Notes: a model not told the origin generated them from the letters alone. Positions 9,162 to 19,060 are shown, numbered from the stretch's first letter. The stretch is DNA of 64,000 bases from Streptomyces liliiviolaceus (GCF_018070025.1 NZ_JAGPYQ010000001.1:7998001-8062000); one strand, 5' to 3'. Numbers and translations are program-made.

Positions 9162-10123
9162 GACTCGATGTCCCCGAAGTGGTCCCAGCCGCCCTTGCTG
9201 GTCCAGGGCGCCCCGTCGACGGTGACCTGGGGAAGCGCCGACGGGTTGAGGACCTCGCCGATCACCTTCCAGCGGGCGGGCAGTTTCACGTCCGCCGGGA
9301 AGGTCGCGACGATCGCGTGGTCCTCGCCGCCGGTGAGCACCCACTGGATCGGGTCGACGCCGACGGCCTGACCGATGTCGTTCATCTGCGTGGGGATGTC
9401 CACGGCACCGGAGCGGATGTCGATGCGGACCTTGCTGGCCTCGGCGATGTGCCCGAGGTCGGCGATCAGCCCGTCGCTGACGTCCGTCATGGAGGTCGCG
9501 CCGAGCCCGGCCGCCGCGGGGCCCGCGTGGTACGGCGGTTCCGGGCGCCGGTGGGCCTCGACGAAGGCGCGCGGCGAGCGGAAGCCGCGGGAGAGCACGG
9601 CGTGCCCGGCCGCGGACCAGCCCAGCCAGCCCGTCACGGCCACCACGTCGCCGGGCCGGGCGCCGGCCCGGGTCACCGGCTCGTGGTTGCGCAGATCGCC
9701 GAGCGCGGTGATCGCCACGGTGATCGTGTCGCCGCGTACGACGTCCCCGCCGACCACGGCCGCGCCCGCGACCTGGCACTCGTCGCGCAGGCCGTCCATC
9801 AGCTCGGAGGGCCAGGTGGCGGGCAGTTCGGCCGGGACGACCAGGCCGAGCAGCAGTGCGGTCGGCACCGCGCCCATGGCGGCGATGTCCGCGAGGTTCT
9901 GCGCGGCGGCCTTGCGCCCGACGTCGTACGCCGTGGACCAGTCGCGCCGGAAGTGCCGCCCCTCCAGGAGGATGTCGGTGCTCGCCACGACCCTGCGGTC
10001 GGGGGCGGCCACCACGGCCGCGTCGTCACCCGGCCCGACGCGTACCGCCGGGGTGGTGGTGAGCCGGGAGGTGAGCTCCTTGATGAGCCCGAACTCCCCC
10101 AACTCGCCCACGGTTCCCTTCAC
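9158..10123 (-). CDS. thiL: Thiamine-monophosphate kinase
   Basis: The 321-residue enzyme phosphorylates TMP to the cofactor TPP. It has the PurM/ThiL fold motifs GPGDDAAVV (about 30-38), [15 protein letters not shown], the ATP-binding [10 protein letters not shown] and GGDVVRGD, and a late [12 protein letters not shown]. The start is GTG at 10123, with GGTGAG upstream. It is the first gene of a thiL-thiD operon with a 4-base overlap, so the last step of TPP formation and HMP-P phosphorylation are co-expressed. Confidence 0.95.
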   Translation of the reverse strand: MKGTVGELGEFGLIKELTSRLTTTPAVRVGPGDDAAVVAAPDRRVVASTDILLEGRHFRRDWSTAYDVGRKAAAQNLADIAAMGAVPTALLLGLVVPAELPATWPSELMDGLRDECQVAGAAVVGGDVVRGDTITVAITALGDLRNHEPVTRAGARPGDVVAVTGWLGWSAAGHAVLSRGFRSPRAFVEAHRRPEPPYHAGPAAAGLGATSMTDVSDGLIADLGHIAEASKVRIDIRSGAVDIPTQMNDIGQAVGVDPIQWVLTGGEDHAIVATFPADVKLPARWKVIGEVLNPSALPQVTVDGAPWTSKGGWDHFGDIES

Positions 10124-10408
10124 CGAGTCTCACCTGTTCCCTTCGTGCCCATGAACCGGGTTGCCTTCTCTGCTTCTGTTGCCGCTCGGCCGCGCTTCTG
10201 TTCCCACGTCGGCCCGGCCGCGTCCCGCGTGCGTCCGGTCGCGGGCCGTCCCGTACCTCGGTACCGTCGAGTCAACCGTCAACCTGTGCCGTCCGTGCAC
10301 CCTGGCGCGCAAGCCCCCGCCCCCGCGGGTCTCCCCGTGGCGTGCGGCGACGCGATACCGTGGCGTTCCTTTTCCCCACATGATCCTCGTGGCCGCCCTG
10401 GAGGTTCC

Positions 10409-10642
10409 GTGGTACAGGCGTACATCCTGATCCAGACGGAGGTCGGCAAAGCGTCGACCGTCGCCGAGACGATCAGCAAGATTCCGGGGGTGATCCAGGC
10501 CGAGGACGTGACCGGACCGTACGACGTGATCGTGCGGGCCCAAGCCGACACGGTCGACGAGCTCGGCCGCATGGTGGTCGCGCGAGTCCAGCAAGTGGAC
10601 GGCATCACCCGCACCCTGACCTGCCCGGTCGTGCACCTGTAG
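10409..10642 (+). CDS. Stand-alone Lrp/AsnC ligand-binding (RAM) domain protein
   Basis: The 77-residue protein is just the RAM/ACT-like effector domain of Lrp/AsnC regulators: QAYILIQTEVGKAS at the start, then IPGVIQAEDVTGPYDVIVRA, and DGITRTLTCPVV at the end. It has no helix-turn-helix. The start is GTG at 10409 with GGAG eight bases upstream. Such SraA-like proteins may oligomerise with, or buffer ligand for, full Lrp proteins. The function is inferred from family. Confidence 0.85.
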   Translation: MVQAYILIQTEVGKASTVAETISKIPGVIQAEDVTGPYDVIVRAQADTVDELGRMVVARVQQVDGITRTLTCPVVHL

Positions 10643-10662
10643 CCCCCGTCTACGCTGGGCCG

Positions 10663-11172
10663 GTGGACTCCTTCCGTCACCGGCGTGCTTCCTTGGTCGG
10701 GCTGCCCGCCCTCGTTCTGCTGATCGCCGCCACAGGCTGCTCCTCAGCAGACGACAACGCCCCGGCCCCGGTTCCCAGTCCGGGTGCGAAGGCCGCCGAG
10801 CTGTGCCGGAACCTGGACAAGTCGCTCCCACAGAAGGTGGACGGCCTCGACCGGAAGGATCCCGAGCCCCGGTCGGCGCTGACCGCGGGCTGGGGAAGCC
10901 CGGCGATCATACTGCGCTGCGGGGTGTCGCGGCCCGCGAAGATGGTCGACCCCAAGGTGGCCGACGGGAGTGATCCCGACGCGATCGGGGGCGGCGTGAA
11001 CGGGGTGGGGTGGCTGATGGAGGAACGGGACGGCGGGGTGACCCGCTTCACCTCCGCTCAGCGGAGCGTGTACGTCGAGGTGACGGTGCCGTCCGGGCGG
11101 GACACGTCCTCTGTTCTCGTCGATCTGGCCGGGGCCATCAAGAAGACGATCCCTTTGGGGATCGCGGACTGA
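10663..11172 (+). CDS. DUF3515 lipoprotein
   Basis: The 169-residue protein begins with a positively charged, hydrophobic signal ending in a lipobox (LIAATGC, Cys26). The exported part fits DUF3515, including the ILRCGVSRPA segment and a conserved VYVEVTVPS strand near the end. It is probably a membrane-anchored lipoprotein on the outer face. The start is GTG. It lies 20 bases after the Lrp-like gene. Actinobacteria often place DUF3515 genes beside ddl and thiL, as here; the function is unknown. Confidence 0.85.
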   Translation: MDSFRHRRASLVGLPALVLLIAATGCSSADDNAPAPVPSPGAKAAELCRNLDKSLPQKVDGLDRKDPEPRSALTAGWGSPAIILRCGVSRPAKMVDPKVADGSDPDAIGGGVNGVGWLMEERDGGVTRFTSAQRSVYVEVTVPSGRDTSSVLVDLAGAIKKTIPLGIAD

Positions 11173-11236
11173 TGGCCACGGCCGGTTCGTGCTCCGCCGG
11201 TGCGTTGTCGGGTGCGGGTGCGTCGTGGCTGGTGCT

Positions 11237-11256
11237 GCGCAGTTCCCCGCGCCCCT
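11237..11256 (+). repeat. GCGCAGTTCCCCGCGCCCCT element
   Basis: A perfect copy lies between the convergent DUF3515 and ddlA genes. The roughly 35 bases before it (GTTGTCGGGTGCGGGT and on) nearly match those before the copy at 35507, so the repeated unit can be about 55 bp. Confidence 0.8.
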
Positions 11257-11324
11257 AAAGGCAAGGGCCCGGCGCCGCCCGAAGAAGCGAAGCCGGTGGC
11301 CACGCCCCTCAGAACAAAGCGGCT

Positions 11325-12482
11325 CTACCGCAAGCCCGTCGAGCGGCGCAGGGCCGCCTGGATCAGGCGGTCCACCAGTTCCGGGTACGGGACCCCCGTC
11401 GCCTCCCACATCTTGGGGTACATGGAGATCGGCGTGAAGCCGGGCATCGTGTTGATCTCGTTGATCACGAACTCGCCGTCCTCCGTGAGGAAGAAGTCCG
11501 CGCGGACCAGGCCCTCGCAGGACGCGGCCTCGAAGGCCTCGACGGCCAGGCGCCGGATCTCGGCGGTCTGCTCGGGAGTCAGCGGGGCCGGCACGATGCC
11601 GGGCGTCGAGTCGATGTACTTCGCCTCGAAGTCGTAGTACGCGTGCGACTGCACCGGCGGGATCTCGGCCGGTACGGAGGCCCGGGGCCCGTCCTCGAAC
11701 TCCAGGACCCCGCACTCGATCTCGCGGCCGCGCAGCAGCGCCTCCACGATGATCTTCGGGTCGTGGTGCTGGGCCGCCGCGATCGCCTCGTCGAGGCCGG
11801 ACAGGTCCTCGACCTTGGTGATGCCGATCGACGAGCCCGCGCGCGCGGGCTTCACGAAGAGCGGCCAGCCGTGCTCCCCCGCGAAGTCGATGATCTTCTT
11901 CCGGGCCGCCGACTCGTCCTGCTCCCACTCGCGGGGCCGGATCACCACGTACGGGCCGACCGGCAGCCCGAAGGAGGTGAACACCCGCTTCATGTACTCC
12001 TTGTCCTGGCCGACGGCCGAGGCGAGCACACCCGAGCCGACGTACGGGACACCGGAGAGCTCCAGCAGCCCCTGAAGGGTGCCGTCCTCGCCGTACGGGC
12101 CGTGCAGCATCGGGAAGACGACGTCGACCTCGCCGAGCGCCTTGGGCACCGAACCCGGCTCGCTGTAGACCACTTCGCGGTTGGCGGGGTCCACGGGCAG
12201 GATCACGCCGCCCTCGCTCGACTCGGCGAGCGACTCGACGTCGGGCGTACGGCGTTCGGTGATCGTCATCCGTTCCGGGTCGTCGGCCGTGAGCACCCAG
12301 CGGCCTTCCCGGGTGATCCCGATCGGCAGGACGTCGTACTTGGTCCGGTCGACGGCCCGCAGGACGGCTCCGGCGGTGACCATGGAGATCCCGTGTTCGG
12401 AGCTGCGCCCGCCGAAGACGACGGCCACGCGCGGCTTGCGAGGCGGCTGCTCAGGGCTCTGGGGAAGGTTCTCGGTGCTCAT
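11325..12482 (-). CDS. ddlA: D-alanine--D-alanine ligase
   Basis: The 385-residue ATP-grasp enzyme makes D-Ala-D-Ala for peptidoglycan. Motifs are VVFGGRSSEHGIS (about 20-32), MLHGPYGEDGTLQG, the ATP loop PARAGSSIGITKVED, and the metal-binding end FVINEINTMPGFTPISM. The lysine and tyrosine patterns match ordinary Ddl rather than the D-lactate ligases. The ATG is chosen at 12482. It lies 57 bases past the gpsA stop on the same strand and is probably co-transcribed with gpsA and plsC. Confidence 0.95.
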   Translation of the reverse strand: MSTENLPQSPEQPPRKPRVAVVFGGRSSEHGISMVTAGAVLRAVDRTKYDVLPIGITREGRWVLTADDPERMTITERRTPDVESLAESSEGGVILPVDPANREVVYSEPGSVPKALGEVDVVFPMLHGPYGEDGTLQGLLELSGVPYVGSGVLASAVGQDKEYMKRVFTSFGLPVGPYVVIRPREWEQDESAARKKIIDFAGEHGWPLFVKPARAGSSIGITKVEDLSGLDEAIAAAQHHDPKIIVEALLRGREIECGVLEFEDGPRASVPAEIPPVQSHAYYDFEAKYIDSTPGIVPAPLTPEQTAEIRRLAVEAFEAASCEGLVRADFFLTEDGEFVINEINTMPGFTPISMYPKMWEATGVPYPELVDRLIQAALRRSTGLR

Positions 12483-12540
12483 ATCGGGTTGAGAGTACCC
12501 GGTGGTAGGGCTCCGAGTCAGCGGCCGGTGGCGGGGTCGC

Positions 12541-13560
12541 TCAGTGCCGTTCCGGCTTGGCGGTGCGTGACATCAGTTCCTTGACGGCGACGACCGGCGG
12601 CTTGCCCTCGTGGACGATCTCGACGACGGTCTCCGTGATGGGCATGTCGACTCCGTGCCGGCGCGCCAAGTCCAGTACGGACTCACAGGACTTGACGCCC
12701 TCGGCGGTCTGCTTGGTGACCGCGATGGTCTCCTGGAGGGTCATGCCCTTGCCGAGGTTCGTACCGAAGGTGTGGTTGCGCGAGAGCGGCGAGGAACAGG
12801 TCGCCACGAGGTCGCCCAGACCCGCGAGTCCCGCGAACGTCAGCGGGTCGGCGCCCATCCTGAGCCCGAGCCGGGTCGTCTCCGCCAACCCCCGTGTGAT
12901 GAGGGACCCCTTGGCGTTGTCGCCCAGGCCCATGCCGTCCGCGATGCCGACGGCGAGACCGATGACGTTCTTGACCGCGCCGCCGAGCTCGCAGCCCACC
13001 ACGTCGGTGTTGGTGTAGGGCCGGAAGTACGGCGTGTGGCAGGCGGCCTGGAGCCGCTGGGCCACCCCTTCGTCGCGGCACGCGACCACGGCGGCGGCCG
13101 GCATCCGGGCGGCGATCTCCCGGGCCAGGTTGGGCCCGGTGACCACGGCGATCCGGTCGGCGCCGACCTTCGCGACGTCCTCGATCACCTCGCTCATCCG
13201 CATCGCGGAGCCGAGTTCGACGCCCTTCATGAGGGAGACGAGGACCGTGCCGGGCGCGAGCAGCGGCGCCCAGTCCGCCAGGTTCTCGCGCAGCGTCTGC
13301 GAGGGCACGGCGAGCACCGTGAAGTCGGCGCCGCGGGCGGCCTCGGCGGCGTCCGTGGTGGCCCGCAGGTTCTCCGGGAGTTCGATGCCCGGCAGGTAGT
13401 CGGGGTTCGTGCGGGTGGAGTTGACCGCTTCGGCGAGTGCGGCCCGCCGTCCCCACAGCGTCACGTCGCAGCCGGCGTCGGCGAGCACCATGCCGAAGGC
13501 GGTGCCCCACGATCCGGTCCCGAAGACGGTCGCCTTGACGGGCCTGCCGGATGTCGTCAC
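12541..13560 (-). CDS. gpsA: NAD(P)-dependent glycerol-3-phosphate dehydrogenase
   Basis: The 339-residue enzyme reduces DHAP to sn-glycerol 3-phosphate for phospholipids. The Rossmann loop FGTGSWGTAFG lies near residues 12-22, followed by VLAVPSQTLRENL, the catalytic-lysine segment GGAVKNVIGLAVGIADG and GDNAKGSLITRG. The GTG at 13560 overlaps the plsC stop (GTGA), so the genes are coupled. The longer upstream open frame is inside plsC. Its product feeds the acyltransferase gene just upstream. Confidence 0.95.
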   Translation of the reverse strand: MTTSGRPVKATVFGTGSWGTAFGMVLADAGCDVTLWGRRAALAEAVNSTRTNPDYLPGIELPENLRATTDAAEAARGADFTVLAVPSQTLRENLADWAPLLAPGTVLVSLMKGVELGSAMRMSEVIEDVAKVGADRIAVVTGPNLAREIAARMPAAAVVACRDEGVAQRLQAACHTPYFRPYTNTDVVGCELGGAVKNVIGLAVGIADGMGLGDNAKGSLITRGLAETTRLGLRMGADPLTFAGLAGLGDLVATCSSPLSRNHTFGTNLGKGMTLQETIAVTKQTAEGVKSCESVLDLARRHGVDMPITETVVEIVHEGKPPVVAVKELMSRTAKPERH

Positions 13561-14426
13561 TTGCCGTGCCCCTTTTCGTGCTCTGCCTCGGTCGTGTCCC
13601 GCGCGTCTGCTTCCCGCGCGGTCTTCTCCTGCGCGGCCGGTCCCCGGCGCGCGTTCAGCTCGTCGTGCTCGTCGTGCGCTTCCTGCTCGTCCTGTTCCCG
13701 TGTCCTGCGCCGCTGCTCGATCCGCACCAGGCGCGGGTCGTACCGCGTGGCCGGTGCCTTCTCGCCGCGGATCAGCTCCAGCTGCGCGGTGATCGCGGCC
13801 ATGATGACCTCGGTCGCCTCCTTCAGGAGGTCGGGGGTCATCTCCTTGTCGTAGAACCGCGAGAGGTCCACGGGCGGGCCCGCGAGCACGTGGTGCGTCT
13901 TGCGCGGGAAGAGGTCGGGCTTCTTCGCGTACGGGGCCAGCAGGTGGTTGGCGCCCCACTGGGCCACCGGGATCACCGGGCACCTGGTCTGCAGCGCGAC
14001 CCGCGCGGCACCCGTCTTGCCGGTCATCGGCCACAGGTCGGGGTCACGGGTGAGGGTGGCCTCGGGATAGAAGGCGACGCACTCCCCGCGCTCCACGGCG
14101 TCGATCGCGGCCCGGTAGGCGCTGAGCGCGTCGGAACTCTCGCGATAGACCGGGATCTGCCCGGTGCCCCGCATGGCCGCTCCGACGAATCCGCTCTTGA
14201 AAAGCCCGCTCTTGGCGAGGAAACGCGGAACGCGGCCGGTGTTGTACTGAAAGTGCCCGTACGCGAACGGATCGGCGTGAGAATTATGGTTGACCGCGGT
14301 GATAAATCCGCCATCGGCAGGAATGTTCTCCATTCCACGCCAGTCCCGCTTGATCAGAACCACCAGGGGCGGTTTGACGAGGACCGCTGAGAAGCGGTAC
14401 CAGAAGCCGATTCTGCGGCGGGACAC
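13557..14426 (-). CDS. plsC: 1-acyl-sn-glycerol-3-phosphate acyltransferase (PlsC family)
   Basis: The 289-residue protein has the HX4D acyltransferase motif NHNSHADPF (His47/Asp52), then FYPEATLTRD as motif III and PVIPVAQWGA as motif IV. A hydrophobic N-terminal helix (LVKPPLVVLI) suggests membrane association. The last 60 residues are a charged Arg/Glu/His tail. The GTG at 14426 follows GAGGAAGG by seven bases; the open frame that continues to 15605 has no support. It is coupled to gpsA by a 4-base overlap, giving consecutive steps toward phosphatidate. Confidence 0.9.
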   Translation of the reverse strand: MSRRRIGFWYRFSAVLVKPPLVVLIKRDWRGMENIPADGGFITAVNHNSHADPFAYGHFQYNTGRVPRFLAKSGLFKSGFVGAAMRGTGQIPVYRESSDALSAYRAAIDAVERGECVAFYPEATLTRDPDLWPMTGKTGAARVALQTRCPVIPVAQWGANHLLAPYAKKPDLFPRKTHHVLAGPPVDLSRFYDKEMTPDLLKEATEVIMAAITAQLELIRGEKAPATRYDPRLVRIEQRRRTREQDEQEAHDEHDELNARRGPAAQEKTAREADARDTTEAEHEKGHGK

Positions 14427-14570
14427 GCGAACACCTTCCTCTTGGGCCTCGGGGGCCGGACAAGTGTCACCCCGGACCGCCGGTCTGTCGAGAACACCGT
14501 ACGCCCCGGCCTCGGCCCCTCTCCGGCGCCCGGGGGACAATGGGCGGGACAAGGGAGGGACGAGACGCTC

Positions 14571-15203
14571 GTGCAATGGATCATGGTCGTACCCCTCAAA
14601 GCCCTTGCGCGGGCGAAGAGCAGGCTCTCGGACACGGCGGCCGACGGTCTGCGCCCCGGGCTCGCCCTCGCCTTCGCGCAGGACACGGTGGCCGCGGCGC
14701 TGGCCTGCCCGGAAGTCGCGGATGTGGCCGTAGTCACGGGCGACGCCGTTGCCGGACGCGAATTGGCCGCCCTGGGTGCCCGGATCGTCCCGGACGAGCC
14801 CGGAGGCGGCCTGAACGCGGCCCTGCGGCACGCGGAGGCCGTCGTACGCATCGCGAACCCGCACACACCGCTGGCCGCCATGAACGCGGATCTGCCCGCG
14901 CTGCGCCCTCTCGAATTGGCCCGGGTACTCATGGCCGCCGCCGAATTCCCCCGGGCTTTCCTCGCGGACGCCGCCGGAATCGGTACCACTCTCCTGGGTG
15001 CGTCCCCGGGTCACGAATTGCTTCCCGCTTTCGGAACGGATTCCCGCGCGCGCCATCGCGCCTCGGGCGCCGCGGAACTCCTGCTGACCGCGGTGGATTC
15101 CGTACGCCAGGACGTGGACACGGGCGCGGACCTGCGAGCGGCATTGGCCCTGGGCGTCGGCCCCCGCACGGCAACAGCAGCCCAACGCCTCAAAGCAGCC
15201 TGA
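14571..15203 (+). CDS. cofC: 2-phospho-L-lactate guanylyltransferase (F420 synthesis)
   Basis: The 210-residue nucleotidyltransferase fits CofC/FbiD: the N-terminal VVPLKALARAKSRLSD holds the dinucleotide-binding KxLxxAKSRL motif, and MNADLPAL is the metal-binding site. It activates phospholactate or PEP with GTP for coenzyme F420. The start is GTG at 14571; an in-frame ATG at 14583 is a possible alternative. It is divergent from plsC, which is 144 bases away. Confidence 0.88.
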   Translation: MQWIMVVPLKALARAKSRLSDTAADGLRPGLALAFAQDTVAAALACPEVADVAVVTGDAVAGRELAALGARIVPDEPGGGLNAALRHAEAVVRIANPHTPLAAMNADLPALRPLELARVLMAAAEFPRAFLADAAGIGTTLLGASPGHELLPAFGTDSRARHRASGAAELLLTAVDSVRQDVDTGADLRAALALGVGPRTATAAQRLKAA

Positions 15204-15429
15204 GCCCCGACGGACACCCCAAAGGGGCGCGGGGGCACTACAAGCCGAGCCCCGACAGGGGCGCGGGGAACTGCGCGACAAGCCCCCACCGCCCCGCAGG
15301 TACCCACCAACCCCGGACACCCCAAGGGGCGCGGGGAACTGCGCGACCGGCCCCCACCGACCCGCACACACCCACCGACCCCAGAAACCCCACCCCTCCC
15401 CCGGCAGGGGAACCGCATACCCTTCAGCC
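15204..15429. repeat. Intergenic region with two inverted GCGCAGTTCC elements
   Basis: Two copies of the dispersed element lie in inverse orientation (15257-15276 and 15325-15344), 68 bp apart, each flanked by similar CCCCACCG tracts. The region separates cofC from the next small gene and has no coding signal. Confidence 0.8.
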
Positions 15430-15630
15430 ATGCAGGCCACCGCGTACACATACGACCCAGAGACCCGCACGGGCCAAGTGCTCCTGGACGACGGCACCCC
15501 CGTCCCCTTCGACGCCCCGGCCTTCGACAAGGGCGGCCTCAGACTGCTCCGTCCGGGCCAGCGCGTACGGATCGAGGTCGAGGGTGAGGACGACCGCCGC
15601 ATCACCCTGGTGACCCTGCAGACCTTCTGA
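15430..15630 (+). CDS. Small conserved protein, function unknown
   Basis: The protein has 66 residues. It is acidic and beta-rich: AYTYDPETRTGQVLLDDG, then GLRLLRPGQRVRIEVEGE, ending VTLQTF. The pattern of short strands with a central RxGQRVR turn looks like a small OB-fold or cold-shock-like barrel, but the RNP motifs of CspA are missing. I do not recognise a named family. The ATG at 15430 sits after a long Pro/Gly-rich spacer, and a strong hairpin follows the stop. It usually neighbours hupS in Streptomyces (memory only). Confidence 0.75.
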   Translation: MQATAYTYDPETRTGQVLLDDGTPVPFDAPAFDKGGLRLLRPGQRVRIEVEGEDDRRITLVTLQTF

Positions 15631-15658
15631 GGCGACCCGAAGCTTCCGAAAACGCCGC

Positions 15659-15688
15659 GGGCCGGGCTCCCCCGTGGGAGCCCGGCCC
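15659..15688. terminator. Bidirectional terminator between the small gene and hupS
   Basis: Perfect 13-bp arms (GGGCCGGGCTCCC / GGGAGCCCGGCCC) around a CCGT loop lie between two converging stop codons. Confidence 0.8.
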
Positions 15689-15714
15689 GGCGCGTTTATG
15701 CCCTGCGCCCCTGT

Positions 15715-16395
15715 CTACCTGCGGGCGGTGGCCTTCTTGGCGGTGGTCGTACGGGCCGCCGACTTCTTGGCCGGCGCCTTCTTGGCCGCGGCCTTCTTCG
15801 CGGGGGCCTTCTTCGCCGCCGCCTTCTTCGCGGTGGTCTTCTTCGCCGCCGCCGTGGTCTTCTTCGCGGCCGCCGAGGTCTTCTTGGCGGTCGTCTTCTT
15901 GGCGGCCGCGGTGGTCTTCTTCGCAGCTGCGGACGACGTCTTCTTCGCCGCGGTCGCCTTGCGGGTCGTCGCCGCGGCCGTGGTCTTCTTCGCGGCCCCC
16001 GTCGCCTTCCTGGCGGTGGTGGCCTTCTTGGCCGCGGCCTTCTTGACCGTGGCGGAAGCGCCACCGCTCAGGCTGCCCTTGGGCGCCTTCTTGACCGCGA
16101 CGTCGTTCTTGGGGAGCTTCTTCGAGCCGCTCACCAGGTCCTTGAAGCCCTGGCCCGCGCGGAAACGGGGCACGGAGGTCTTCTTGACCCGAACCCGCTC
16201 TCCGGTCTGCGGGTTGCGGGCGTAACGGGCCGGACGGTCCACCTTCTCGAAGGAACCGAAGCCGGTGACCGAGACCCGGTCCCCGCCGACAACTGCACGC
16301 ACCACGGCGTCCAGTACGGCGTCGACCGCGTCAGCGGCCTGCTGACGCCCGCCGACCTTGTCGGCAATCGCTTCTACGAGCTGCGCCTTGTTCAC
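15715..16395 (-). CDS. hupS: HU-family nucleoid protein with histone-H1-like Lys/Ala tail
   Basis: The 226-residue protein joins an HU domain (residues 1 to about 92) to a long tail of AAKK/KKTTA repeats. The HU part starts [16 protein letters not shown] and keeps the DNA-wedging arm ([13 protein letters not shown]). The tail resembles histone H1. HupS of S. coelicolor has this layout and compacts spore nucleoids, which supports the symbol. The start is GTG at 16395 after GAAGGGGAAGAC. The upstream segment is unusually AT-rich for this genome. Confidence 0.95.
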   Translation of the reverse strand: MNKAQLVEAIADKVGGRQQAADAVDAVLDAVVRAVVGGDRVSVTGFGSFEKVDRPARYARNPQTGERVRVKKTSVPRFRAGQGFKDLVSGSKKLPKNDVAVKKAPKGSLSGGASATVKKAAAKKATTARKATGAAKKTTAAATTRKATAAKKTSSAAAKKTTAAAKKTTAKKTSAAAKKTTAAAKKTTAKKAAAKKAPAKKAAAKKAPAKKSAARTTTAKKATARR

Positions 16396-16533
16396 GTCTT
16401 CCCCTTCGGAGACATTGCCAGAACGAAAGTGTTCAAGCTTTTTCGCACGTTAGGCAGATATATACCGCAAATCAAACACGAAACGGGCTAATCACCCTTG
16501 TGCCGCAACGAACTGGGGCGCCGCCCAAGTTCC
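16396..16533 (-). promoter_or_regulatory. AT-rich hupS promoter region
   Basis: About 100 bases before hupS are much richer in A and T than the rest of the window, with TATATA near 16458-16463 and poly-A/T tracts (AAAAAGCTTG on the minus strand). This is the obvious place for the hupS promoter. No exact -10/-35 pair is certain. Confidence 0.5.
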
Positions 16534-16764
16534 TCAGCGTTCCTCTTCGGGGATTCGGCCCTCGTCGAGGTCCGTCGTGAACCGCTCCAGACGCCTTGTC
16601 GCATCGGCGAGATCGTGTTTGGCCACGGCCGTAATGACCAGCAGCTTCCGGGTCAGCGCCATCCGTACGCCCTCCGGGACTTGCAGTGCGCGCACCGATG
16701 TGTGCGCTTCCTTGAGTTGGGACGCGACTGCCGCATAGAGGTCGAGTTGGCCGTCGTGTTCCAT
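16534..16764 (-). CDS. Small conserved protein, function unknown
   Basis: The 76-residue protein is helical and charged: MEHDGQLDLYAAVASQLKEAH, then VPEGVRMALTRKLLVITAVAKHDL, ending DLDEGRIPEEER. No signal peptide or known motif is seen. A short highly charged helical pair could form a coiled coil. Codon use has the usual high third-position GC, supporting that it is real. It lies between hupS and leuD on the same strand. No strong ribosome site is visible. Confidence 0.7.
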   Translation of the reverse strand: MEHDGQLDLYAAVASQLKEAHTSVRALQVPEGVRMALTRKLLVITAVAKHDLADATRRLERFTTDLDEGRIPEEER

Positions 16765-17030
16765 GCACAGATTGTGCCATCTGGGGCGAGTTGTCGCCTG
16801 CGCAGGGGGTAACTACCGCCTCCCGAGGGCCTCCCGCACACCTCGCCACCTGGCTCTGCCGGGTTTCGGCTACCCCATCAAGGGCCATTGAAACAAGGGT
16901 AGTTGAGGCCAATCACAAAGGCCGGAACACCCCTTCCGGAGGCAGACACGGATGTACCCCCAACCGTCCACGATTGGGGGTACAGAGGCCTGTTGCCTGG
17001 CTGGAATCAGCCGTGCCGGTCCGGCTCGGG
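16765..17030. other. Intergenic region between small gene and leuD
   Basis: No gene, tRNA or strong hairpin is seen. CCCCCAA and TTGGGGG near 16955-16985 form a short inverted repeat that may end the leuCD transcript. The promoter of the small gene should also lie here. Confidence 0.4.
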
Positions 17031-17624
17031 TCAGACCTGAACGGTCCGCGGCTTGTAGGAGGGCCGCTTGGCCTCGTACGTGGAGATGTCCGCCTCGTTC
17101 TGGAGGGTGATGGAGATGTCGTCCAGCCCGTTCAGCAGCCGCCAGCGGGCGTTCTCGTCGAGGTCGAAGGCGGCCGTGATGCCCTCGGCGCGCACCTCAC
17201 GGGCCTCCAGGTCGACCGTGATCTCGGCCTCGGGGTCCTTCTCGGTGAGCTCCCAGAGCGCGTCCACGATCTTCTGCTCCAGAACCACTGTGAGCAGGCC
17301 GTTCTTCAGAGAGTTGCCGCGGAAGATGTCCGCGAAGCGCGAGGAGACGACCGCCTTGAAGCCGTAGTTCTGCAGGGCCCAGACGGCGTGCTCGCGCGAG
17401 GAGCCGGTGCCGAAGTCGGGACCGGCGACCAGGACCGTGGCGCCCGCGCGCTCGGGCCGGTTGAGGACGAAGGACGCGTCCTTGCGCCAGGCCTCGAAGA
17501 GCCCGTCCTCGAAGCCGTCCCTGGTCACCTTCTTGAGCCAGTGGGCGGGGATGATCTGGTCGGTGTCCACGTTGCTGCGGCGCAGCGGGACCGCCCGGCC
17601 GGTGTGCTTGGTGAATGCTTCCAT
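17031..17624 (-). CDS. leuD: 3-isopropylmalate dehydratase small subunit
   Basis: The 197-residue swivel-domain subunit isomerises 2- to 3-isopropylmalate together with LeuC. Motifs are [17 protein letters not shown] (about 15-31), [17 protein letters not shown], and [17 protein letters not shown]. The ATG is at 17624, five bases after the leuC stop. It forms the leuCD operon of leucine synthesis. Confidence 0.97.
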   Translation of the reverse strand: MEAFTKHTGRAVPLRRSNVDTDQIIPAHWLKKVTRDGFEDGLFEAWRKDASFVLNRPERAGATVLVAGPDFGTGSSREHAVWALQNYGFKAVVSSRFADIFRGNSLKNGLLTVVLEQKIVDALWELTEKDPEAEITVDLEAREVRAEGITAAFDLDENARWRLLNGLDDISITLQNEADISTYEAKRPSYKPRTVQV

Positions 17625-17629
17625 GGCTC

Positions 17630-19060
17630 TCAGACTCCAGCGGGCGTACGGACGTCGGCGTCGGACAGGTCGGCGGGGGACGCCAGATGGCCCAGTACGG
17701 CCGTGGCGGCGGCGACCTGCGGCGACACCAGGTGCGTACGGCCGCCCTTGCCCTGCCTGCCCTCGAAGTTGCGGTTGGAGGTGGACGCGGAGCGCTCGCC
17801 GGGGGCCAGCTGGTCGGGGTTCATGCCCAGACACATCGAGCAGCCCGCGTGCCGCCATTCGGCGCCGGCCTCCTTGAAGACCAGGTCGAGGCCCTCGGAG
17901 ACGGCCTGCAGACCGACGCGCGCGGAGCCGGGGACGACCAGCATGCGTACGCCGTCGGCGACTTTGCGGCCTCCCACGATCTCCGCGGCGGCGCGCAGGT
18001 CCTCGATGCGGCCGTTGGTGCACGAACCTACGAAGACGGTGTCGACCTTGATGTCCCGCAGCGGCTGCCCGGCGGTCAACCCCATGTACTCCAGGGCCTT
18101 TTCGGCGGCGTACCGCTCCGAAGCGTCTTCGTACGAAGCAGGATCGGGGACGGCGGCCGAAAGCGGTGCTCCCTGGCCGGGGTTGGTGCCCCAGGTGACG
18201 AACGGCGCGAGGGAGGCGGCGTCGATGACGACCTCCGCGTCGAATTCCGCGTCGTCGTCCGACTTCAGGGTCTTCCAGTACGCGACGGCGGCGTCCCAGT
18301 CCTCGCCCTGGGGGGCGTGGGCGCGGCCCTCGATGTACGCGAAGGTGGTCTCGTCGGGGGCGATCATGCCCGCGCGGGCGCCGGCCTCGATCGACATGTT
18401 GCAGATGGTCATGCGGGCCTCCATCGAGAGTTTCTCGATGGCGGAGCCGCGGTATTCCAGGATGTAGCCCTGGCCGCCACCCGTACCGATCTTGGTGATG
18501 ATCGCCAGGATCAGGTCCTTGGCCGTGACGTCCTCGGGGAGTTCGCCGTCGACCGTGATGGCCATGGTCTTGGGGCGGGCCAGCGGCAGCGTCTGGGTGG
18601 CGAGCACGTGCTCGACCTGGGAGGTGCCGATGCCGAACGCCAGCGCGCCGAACGCGCCGTGCGTGGAGGTGTGGGAGTCGCCGCACACGACCGTGGTCCC
18701 GGGCTGGGTCAGGCCCAGCTGCGGGCCGACGACGTGGACGACACCCTGCTCGACGTCGCCCAGCGAGTGCAGGCGCACGCCGAAGTCGGCGCAGTTCTTG
18801 CGCAGCGTCTCCAGCTGGGCCCGGGAGACCGGGTCCGCGATGGGCTTGTCGATGTCGAGGGTGGGGGTGTTGTGGTCCTCGGTCGCGATGGTGAGGTCGA
18901 GACGGCGCACGGGGCGCCCCGCCTGACGGAGGCCGTCGAAGGCCTGGGGGCTGGTCACCTCGTGCAGCAGGTGCAGATCGATGAAGAGAAGGTCGGGCTC
19001 GCCCTCCGCGCGCCGGACGACGTGGTCGTCCCAGACCTTCTCCGCGAGTGTCCTACCCAT
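17630..19060 (-). CDS. leuC: 3-isopropylmalate dehydratase large subunit
   Basis: The 476-residue aconitase-family enzyme carries its [4Fe-4S] ligands in [12 protein letters not shown] and the later pair [12 protein letters not shown]. Substrate-binding segments [21 protein letters not shown] and [10 protein letters not shown] are intact. The ATG at 19060 follows GGAGGG. It is transcribed divergently from ndgR, whose product regulates leuCD in Streptomyces (AreB in S. clavuligerus). Confidence 0.97.
   Translation of the reverse strand: MGRTLAEKVWDDHVVRRAEGEPDLLFIDLHLLHEVTSPQAFDGLRQAGRPVRRLDLTIATEDHNTPTLDIDKPIADPVSRAQLETLRKNCADFGVRLHSLGDVEQGVVHVVGPQLGLTQPGTTVVCGDSHTSTHGAFGALAFGIGTSQVEHVLATQTLPLARPKTMAITVDGELPEDVTAKDLILAIITKIGTGGGQGYILEYRGSAIEKLSMEARMTICNMSIEAGARAGMIAPDETTFAYIEGRAHAPQGEDWDAAVAYWKTLKSDDDAEFDAEVVIDAASLAPFVTWGTNPGQGAPLSAAVPDPASYEDASERYAAEKALEYMGLTAGQPLRDIKVDTVFVGSCTNGRIEDLRAAAEIVGGRKVADGVRMLVVPGSARVGLQAVSEGLDLVFKEAGAEWRHAGCSMCLGMNPDQLAPGERSASTSNRNFEGRQGKGGRTHLVSPQVAAATAVLGHLASPADLSDADVRTPAGV

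Noticed and set aside
15715..16070. Repeat array in hupS as a separate element
   Set aside because: The AAG/GCC-rich repetition is the Lys/Ala tail of HupS itself.
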